Part shown: piece by piece, positions 6,226-10,429 of the stretch
How positions within the stretch are numbered: position 1 is the first letter of the stretch
Layout of the letters: every line of letters starts with the position of its first letter
NCBI GenBank assembly: GCA_039030175.1
Contig: JBCCER010000158.1
Coordinates: 1-10,429, forward strand
Origin: JANQGH01 sp039030175
GTDB taxonomy: Bacteria; Pseudomonadota; Alphaproteobacteria; DSM-16000; Inquilinaceae
Direction of reading: 5' to 3'
Length of the DNA stretch: 10,429 nt
Position numbers and translations under genes: made by a program
Notes under the pieces: generated by a model
The model's input: the letters and a program-made list of their open reading frames with translations, nothing else
What the model was told of the DNA's origin: nothing
Databases searched by the model: none

Positions 6226-9000
6226 TCACGCTCGGCGAAGCGAGGGCTCTGACTCAGACTCCTGTCCGTCATGTGCCGCTTCGGCAATCTGAAGTATTAC
6301 GGCGAACCGTGCACCCTCCGCAGAGCTGTGGTCAAGACGAAGGACGCCGCCCATTCGCTCCATCAGCTGACGCGAGATGGCAAGCCCTAGCCCCGTGCCA
6401 GAGGCCCTTGCCGACTGGACATTCCAGCCGCGTGTGTATTTCGAGAAGATGATCTCGCGCTCGTCATCGGCGATGCCCGAACCGTTGTCGGACACGAGGA
6501 TACGGGCCTGACCGTCCTGCCCGGTCTCGATGTCGACCCATACCCTGGGGGTAACGCTGTCGTTGAACTTGATGGCGTTGGACAAAAGGTTGACCAGCAC
6601 CTGCTTAAGAAGATCCGGGTCTGCCGAGACGAAAGCCCGGACGGCCGCGTCACTGATTGATAGCGACACGTTTTGGCTCTCAGCCTCACCGCGCATGGTG
6701 GCGACGGCATCCTCGACCACCTCAAGGCTGTCGACCGCATGAAGCCGGCCGAGTTCGCCGTCTTCCTCCAACCGGCTGAGATCGAGGATTTGGTCGAGCA
6801 GACGGGTAAGGCGCTCGCTTTCCTGCTGGATGATCTCCAGGAATCTGCGCGCGTCGGCGCTATCGGTGGGTGGGGATGAAATCAGGATTTCCGAGAAGGA
6901 GCGGATTGACGTCATCGGTGTGCGCAACTCGTGGCTGACGCGGCTCAGGAAGTCGTCCTTCAGCCGGTCCTGCTTCTTTAGCTCGTCATTGGCGCGCTGA
7001 AGCTGTTGCGCCGTTTCCTCTAGCTCTCGGGATTTTACCTCCAGGGCCTTGCTGGTATTGATCGCCTGTTGCGTGCGGTCGAGGATGTCGATCACGGATT
7101 CCACGCTGATCGTCTCGCCCTTGACGATCTGGGAGACCAACGAGCGCGCCGAAGCGGCGCCGACGCTGCCGGCCAACTCGCGTTCCACGCGGGTGATAAG
7201 CGAATCGTCGTTCGACCCTGGCGCCTGCGGTGTCGGGTCACCGCGCCTGGAATAGTCATCGAAGATGCGCTTGGCTCTCTCCAAACCCAAGACACGCTGG
7301 GCCAGGCGATAGACGTCTCGATCGGTGGCTGACCGTTGGACCGCGTCAAGCATCCGCGCGCCGTCGGGCCGAAAGGCGTTGACGAAAAGGGCGCTTTGCA
7401 GGCTTTCCAGCGGCGACTGTTCGGTCAATACCGAGACGAAGACGTAGGCGACGACATTCGCCGTCATGCTCCACAACACGCCGTGAACCAGCACGTCGAG
7501 ACCCTGAACGCCGAACAGTTCGGTGGGTCGTAAGAAGGCAAGACCCCAGGGTCCATACTCCGCCAAATCGTGGAAGGCCCAACCGGCACCGGCGAGACTG
7601 GGAACGATCAATGTGTAGACCCAAACCGCAAAACCGGCGATCAGACCGGCCATCGCACCATGCCGATTGCCGCGCGACCAGAACATCGCGCCGATCAGGG
7701 CGGGTAGGAACTGTGCGACGCCGGCAAAGGAGATCAACCCGATCGAGGCCAGCGGATTGCCTGACGCGGTAATCCGGTAATAGACGAACCCGAGCAGCAG
7801 GATCGAAGCGATGGAAACCCGCCGCACGGTCAAGATCGTGGCTGATAGGTTCGCGGCTTGCGGTCTATTGAAGAAGCGCAAGCGCAGCAAGATCGGCATG
7901 ACCAGATGGTTGGAGATCATGATCGACAGCGCGATCGAGGAAACGATGACCATCGAGGTCGCCGCTGACAGGCCGCCGATGAAAGCAAGCAGGGCTAGTG
8001 TGTTTTGGCCTGAGGAAAGCGGTACCGTTAGCACGAACAGGTCAGGGTTCGCGTCTGCTGGAAGGCTGGTCATGCCCGAAATCGTGATTGGCACGACAAA
8101 CAGGCTGATCAGCATCAGATAGAGCGGGAACAGCCAGGACGCAGTCGATAGATGTCGTTCATCCGCGTTTTCAACCACCATCACTTGGAATTGCCGCGGC
8201 AGGCAGACCATGGCGGCGCCCGCCAGGAACAAAGTGGTGATCCAACGGCCCTCAAAACCGTCCGGCAGAGTGAACATCTGCTGCAGTCTTTCGTCGGCCA
8301 CCGCACTTTCGAACAGATCGCGCACGCCGTCATGCAGCCCGTAGATCGCGAACAAGCCGATCGCGATAAAGGCAAACAGCTTGACGATCGACTCAACGGC
8401 AATCGCGGCAACGATGCCTGGGTGCCGTTCACGCGCACCGATATGGCGGGTGCCGAACAGGATGACAAAAGCGCCCATCGATACCGCCACCCAAAAGCCG
8501 GTATCGGCGAGGAGGCCCGCACCCGGCGCGGCTGCGACGGCAGTGGGTGCATCGCGCACCAAAACGTCAAAACTGGCGGCGACTGCCTTGAGCTGTAGCG
8601 CTATGTACGGCGTGATGCCGATCAGCGCGATGATCGTGACCAGCGCCGAGATACCGCCGCTCTTGCCATAGCGGGCGGAGATGAAATCGGCGATTGAAGT
8701 GATCCTCTGCGCGTTGCTGATCCGCACTAGCTTGCGCAGCAGGAACCACCAGCCCATCAGCACGACCGTGGGACCGAGATAGATGGTCAGAAACTCTAGC
8801 CCGTTGCGCGCTGCCGAACCCACGGCACCGTAGAACGTCCAAGAGGTGCAATAGACCGCGAGCGACAAGGTGTAGACGACTGGTGAACTGACAAAGCTGC
8901 CGGCCCCCCTGGCGGCCCGCCGGTCGCTGACGAACGCAAGGACGAATAGGCCGCCCAAGTACAGCGTTGCAACGATGACGACGAAACCGGATGACAGCAT
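6226..9000 (-). CDS. Sensor histidine kinase with N-terminal sodium:solute symporter and STAC domains
   Basis: This is a 924-aa inner-membrane kinase. Residues 1-525 form a sodium:solute symporter (SSS/PutP-like) domain with roughly 12-13 membrane helices, including GGLSAATSMVIVSSIALSIM (342-361), the usual helix of this sensor subgroup near the Na2 site. A STAC domain follows (about 560-628: VYRLAQRVLGLERAKRIF and VERELAGSVGAASARSLVSQIV), then a heptad-like coiled coil (about 635-685). The kinase core has H box FLSRVSHELRTPMTSI with phospho-acceptor His690, N box VNLLSNAIKF (803-812), G1 DNGSGI (838-843) and G2 GTGLGLAISR (868-877), so it should be active. Architecturally it resembles CrbS and CbrA, which couple a transporter-like sensor to control of carbon use. 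Unlike many relatives it has no PAS domain and no C-terminal receiver. It starts three bases after the stop of the small membrane protein gene. The sensed solute is unknown. Confidence 0.92.
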   Translation of the reverse strand: MLSSGFVVIVATLYLGGLFVLAFVSDRRAARGAGSFVSSPVVYTLSLAVYCTSWTFYGAVGSAARNGLEFLTIYLGPTVVLMGWWFLLRKLVRISNAQRITSIADFISARYGKSGGISALVTIIALIGITPYIALQLKAVAASFDVLVRDAPTAVAAAPGAGLLADTGFWVAVSMGAFVILFGTRHIGARERHPGIVAAIAVESIVKLFAFIAIGLFAIYGLHDGVRDLFESAVADERLQQMFTLPDGFEGRWITTLFLAGAAMVCLPRQFQVMVVENADERHLSTASWLFPLYLMLISLFVVPITISGMTSLPADANPDLFVLTVPLSSGQNTLALLAFIGGLSAATSMVIVSSIALSIMISNHLVMPILLRLRFFNRPQAANLSATILTVRRVSIASILLLGFVYYRITASGNPLASIGLISFAGVAQFLPALIGAMFWSRGNRHGAMAGLIAGFAVWVYTLIVPSLAGAGWAFHDLAEYGPWGLAFLRPTELFGVQGLDVLVHGVLWSMTANVVAYVFVSVLTEQSPLESLQSALFVNAFRPDGARMLDAVQRSATDRDVYRLAQRVLGLERAKRIFDDYSRRGDPTPQAPGSNDDSLITRVERELAGSVGAASARSLVSQIVKGETISVESVIDILDRTQQAINTSKALEVKSRELEETAQQLQRANDELKKQDRLKDDFLSRVSHELRTPMTSIRSFSEILISSPPTDSADARRFLEIIQQESERLTRLLDQILDLSRLEEDGELGRLHAVDSLEVVEDAVATMRGEAESQNVSLSISDAAVRAFVSADPDLLKQVLVNLLSNAIKFNDSVTPRVWVDIETGQDGQARILVSDNGSGIADDEREIIFSKYTRGWNVQSARASGTGLGLAISRQLMERMGGVLRLDHSSAEGARFAVILQIAEAAHDGQESESEPSLRRA

Positions 9001-9003
9001 GGA

Positions 9004-9264
9004 TCAGCGGTCCGGTTCGGTGCCGATGTCTGCCGGTTCGGCGAGTTGGTCCTCGTCCGGCAATTCCCTGGCCAGCATCCGCGACAGCGACATCGTTAAT
9101 ACGATACCGACCAACCAGGCAGCGAATATCGCAAACAGCAAAAGCGGTATCCCGAGCAGCGTCATAGGCTGATCGAAAACACGTATGTAGGGCGGTACGA
9201 AAATCGCCAACGCGCCGACCGGCAAGATGACGGCGAGGTCGCGTATGCGGTTTCGCAAGCTCAT
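9004..9264 (-). CDS. Small two-helix membrane protein of the sensor-kinase operon
   Basis: This 86-aa protein has two hydrophobic helices (about 10-28 and 35-59) joined by a short segment with VPPYIRVFDQPMTLLG, and an acidic cytoplasmic-type tail (ARELPDEDQLAEPADIGTEPDR). Its ATG overlaps the stop of the response-regulator gene (ATGA), and its stop is three bases before the sensor-kinase ATG, so all three are very likely translated in step. Small two-helix partners such as DUF3311 and DUF4212 proteins often precede SSS transporter genes. This one resembles them in size, layout and position, but I cannot assign it to either family. It may be an accessory subunit of the transporter-like domain. 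Confidence 0.8.
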   Translation of the reverse strand: MSLRNRIRDLAVILPVGALAIFVPPYIRVFDQPMTLLGIPLLLFAIFAAWLVGIVLTMSLSRMLARELPDEDQLAEPADIGTEPDR

Positions 9265-9668
9265 CCGTCGTCCGGTTGGGCTTGTCCTTCCGGCGCCGGC
9301 TCGCCGGAGATAAGAGCCTTCACGGTGGTCAGAAGATCTTGGTTGGAAAAGGGCTTGGTGATGAACCCATCGGCGCCTAGGGCCATCATGCCCTGGCGGT
9401 CGGCCTCCTGTCCCTTTGCCGTCAGGACGAGCACTTGCAGCGCTTCCAACCCTGGGGTCGCGCGCAACTGCTTAAGCGCCTCGAATCCGTTGAGGGTCGG
9501 CATCATGATATCGAGGATCAGGAGATCCGGCCGGCTTTGAATTGCGGCCTCGACTGCCTTGGCCCCATCCCGCTCCGCGCGCACGCGGTAGCCGGCTCGC
9601 GACATCAAAAACATCAGCGATTCGAGAATATACGGCTCGTCTTCCGCGATCAGCACCGATCCGGACAT
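9261..9668 (-). CDS. Receiver-only response regulator (CheY-like)
   Basis: This 135-aa cytosolic protein consists of one receiver domain. The acidic pair Asp10-Glu11 lies in AEDEPYI, the phospho-acceptor Asp53 in LLILDIMMP, Thr83 in VLVLTAKG, and Lys105 in GFITKPF, so the phosphorylation site is complete. After the domain only a short polar tail remains, with no DNA-binding or enzymatic output. It must therefore act through a partner: a downstream phosphotransfer protein, direct protein contact, or as a phosphate sink for the kinase. The frame also permits a GTG at 9683, but GGGAGG sits six to seven bases before the ATG at 9668, so 9668 is chosen. It is the first gene of the operon with the small membrane protein and the SSS-type kinase, which makes it the likely cognate regulator. 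Confidence 0.9.
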   Translation of the reverse strand: MSGSVLIAEDEPYILESLMFLMSRAGYRVRAERDGAKAVEAAIQSRPDLLILDIMMPTLNGFEALKQLRATPGLEALQVLVLTAKGQEADRQGMMALGADGFITKPFSNQDLLTTVKALISGEPAPEGQAQPDDG

Positions 9669-9674
9669 TGCGTA

Positions 9675-9681
9675 TCCTCCC
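9675..9681 (-). promoter_or_regulatory. Shine-Dalgarno that fixes the response-regulator start
   Basis: On the minus strand GGGAGGA lies six bases before the ATG at 9668. It overlaps the alternative upstream GTG (9683-9681) by one base, which argues against that start. Confidence 0.7.
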
Positions 9682-9725
9682 ACCGATCAGGCTTCTTATC
9701 CCGGCCCGTAACGATTTGGCGCCCT

Positions 9726-9754
9726 ATTGTGTGCCTCTGTTGGCAATCCTGCAA
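9726..9754 (-). promoter_or_regulatory. Possible promoter of the response-regulator/sensor-kinase operon
   Basis: On the minus strand TTGCAG (9754-9749) and CACAAT (9731-9726) are separated by 17 bp, leaving a leader of about 50 bases before the ATG. Matches to the sigma-70 consensus are partial, so this is a candidate only. Confidence 0.28.
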
Positions 9755-9802
9755 CTGCTCGGTGCGGCGCCTAGCTGTTGCAAGGCGAACCTAACCTCTT
9801 CC

Positions 9803-9814
9803 GCACCATGGTGC
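9803..9814. repeat. 12-bp perfect palindrome in the divergent intergenic region
   Basis: GCACCATGGTGC is fully self-complementary. It lies between the response-regulator operon (-) and the TraB-like gene (+), about 50 bp upstream of the candidate minus-strand -35 and about 90 bp before the plus-strand start. It could be a small operator. Finding one palindrome of this size by chance in a gap this long is not rare (roughly 5%). Confidence 0.3.
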
Positions 9815-9883
9815 TTTGATTATCGGGAGACTTCGCTATTGTCGACGAGGGGACCACTGTTCGACACGGTCGCAATCGACCAT

Positions 9884-9888
9884 GGGAG
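9884..9888 (+). promoter_or_regulatory. Shine-Dalgarno favouring the GTG start of the TraB-like gene
   Basis: GGGAG lies five bases before GTG 9894 and overlaps the second codon of the alternative ATG at 9882. Directly upstream, GGTCG-CAAT-CGACC (9868-9881) can form a five-pair hairpin that ends at the ATG, which would further handicap that start. Confidence 0.45.
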
Positions 9889-9893
9889 ATATC

Positions 9894-10429
9894 GTGGCGC
9901 AAATTCGGTCCTCGATTCGTCTTATTGTACTCGCGCTCGTTTGCTTAGCGGTCACCGCCTGCGTTTCGGCAAATTCCGGACCCGAAACCGTTACTACGGC
10001 GCCGAGCGAACGCTTCACAGAGGGTTTGGTTTGGCGGCTTGATCATGCCTCCATGCCGATCATCTACCTTGTCGGAACGCAGCATGTAGACGGACCTGGG
10101 GTCGACGCGGTGGTGCGGACGGCATCGGGATTGTTGCCTGGGGTCAATCTGCTCGCGACAGAAGTCTCGGCTGAGGAGCCGGACGATTTCGACGCTATCG
10201 TCTGGAACTATTTCGCCAGCGATCAGCCACCCTTTCTGGATCAGCAGATTGCACCGCCCCTCTGGCGGATCATCAGTCGTCAAGGCGCGGAAGCGGGCTT
10301 GCCGGCTGCCCGCCTCCGACAATTGTCGCCGTCTGGCGCGACGATCCTTTTGCGCAACGCCCTTGACGAAACGCCGTCCGATCCCTTGGGTCAAGGCGTC
10401 GACGCCCAACTGGCGGCGCTTGCCCAAGC
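9894..10429 (+). CDS. TraB/GumN-like lipoprotein, N-terminal part (3' end outside window)
   Basis: An open frame runs without stop to the right edge, giving 178 codons. It begins with a lipoprotein signal: a short basic start (QIRSSIR), a hydrophobic core LIVLALVCLAVTA and lipobox Cys23 (VTAC), so the product is probably anchored on the periplasmic side of a membrane. The mature part opens with GLVWRLDHASMPIIYLVGTQHV, which matches the start of TraB/GumN (COG3735) proteins. Within it is the G-x2-H motif (Gly61, His64) shared with TIKI-type metalloproteases, followed by the conserved acidic position Glu91 in LLATEV. A segment GQGVDAQLAALAQ near the edge fits the family's GxD-L block. Bacterial members are mostly uncharacterised. 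GTG at 9894 is preferred because GGGAG lies five bases before it; ATG at 9882 is in frame and possible. Confidence 0.75.
   Translation, partial: MAQIRSSIRLIVLALVCLAVTACVSANSGPETVTTAPSERFTEGLVWRLDHASMPIIYLVGTQHVDGPGVDAVVRTASGLLPGVNLLATEVSAEEPDDFDAIVWNYFASDQPPFLDQQIAPPLWRIISRQGAEAGLPAARLRQLSPSGATILLRNALDETPSDPLGQGVDAQLAALAQ

Noticed and set aside
6224..6245. GC-rich stem at the gltS/kinase convergence, as a bidirectional terminator
   Set aside because: Seven pairs interrupted by a two-base bulge, no T-run on either side, and half of it is kinase coding sequence.
9542..10042. 166-aa plus-strand frame across the response regulator and intergenic region
   Set aside because: It is basic and arginine-rich with no recognisable domain, and runs through the antisense of the receiver gene and into the TraB-like gene in another frame.
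9945..10427. 160-aa open frame on the minus strand at the right end
   Set aside because: It lies opposite the TraB-like frame, which has a signal peptide, lipobox and family motifs; the antisense product shows none.

Overview
This looks like about 10.4 kb of chromosome from a Gram-negative bacterium with fairly high GC, most likely an alphaproteobacterium. That placement is inferred from the mix of genes (an SSS-type sensor kinase with a separate receiver protein, DUF4142 and amicyanin-like periplasmic proteins, GltS, a TraB/GumN-like lipoprotein) and from codon use, not from a marker gene. I see no rRNA, tRNA, CRISPR array, insertion sequence or integrase. Coding density is high. The two longest gaps (about 220 and 225 bp) lie between divergent genes, and no stretch above 300 bp lacks a gene.

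Layout, left to right. The window opens inside the 3' end of rfbA/rmlA (dTDP-rhamnose synthesis, +). Convergent to it is a two-gene minus-strand unit, a DUF4142 secreted protein followed by an amicyanin-like cupredoxin, joined by a TGATG stop/start overlap. Next on the minus strand is a PLP-dependent decarboxylase-fold enzyme. It diverges from a plus-strand unit made of a 34-codon cysteine-containing ORF whose stop overlaps a GTG start of a multi-pass membrane protein I do not recognise. A 30-bp near-perfect palindrome lies just upstream of that unit. A HAD phosphatase (-) then diverges from gltS (+, Na+/glutamate symporter).

The right third is a minus-strand signalling operon, transcribed from about 9.7 kb leftwards. 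It encodes a receiver-only response regulator, a small two-helix membrane protein, and a 924-aa sensor kinase with an N-terminal sodium:solute symporter domain, a STAC domain, a coiled coil and a HisKA/HATPase core. The kinase gene ends 10 bp from the end of gltS. Divergent from this operon, and running off the right edge, is a TraB/GumN-type lipoprotein gene.

How the genes may work together. The three signalling genes almost certainly form one system: the transporter-like domain would sense a solute or its flux, and the kinase would phosphorylate the stand-alone receiver. The lack of an output domain points to a further partner encoded elsewhere. The cupredoxin and DUF4142 protein are probably co-exported periplasmic redox or stress proteins. 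The leader-ORF/membrane-protein unit with its operator-like palindrome is the least explained part of the window.
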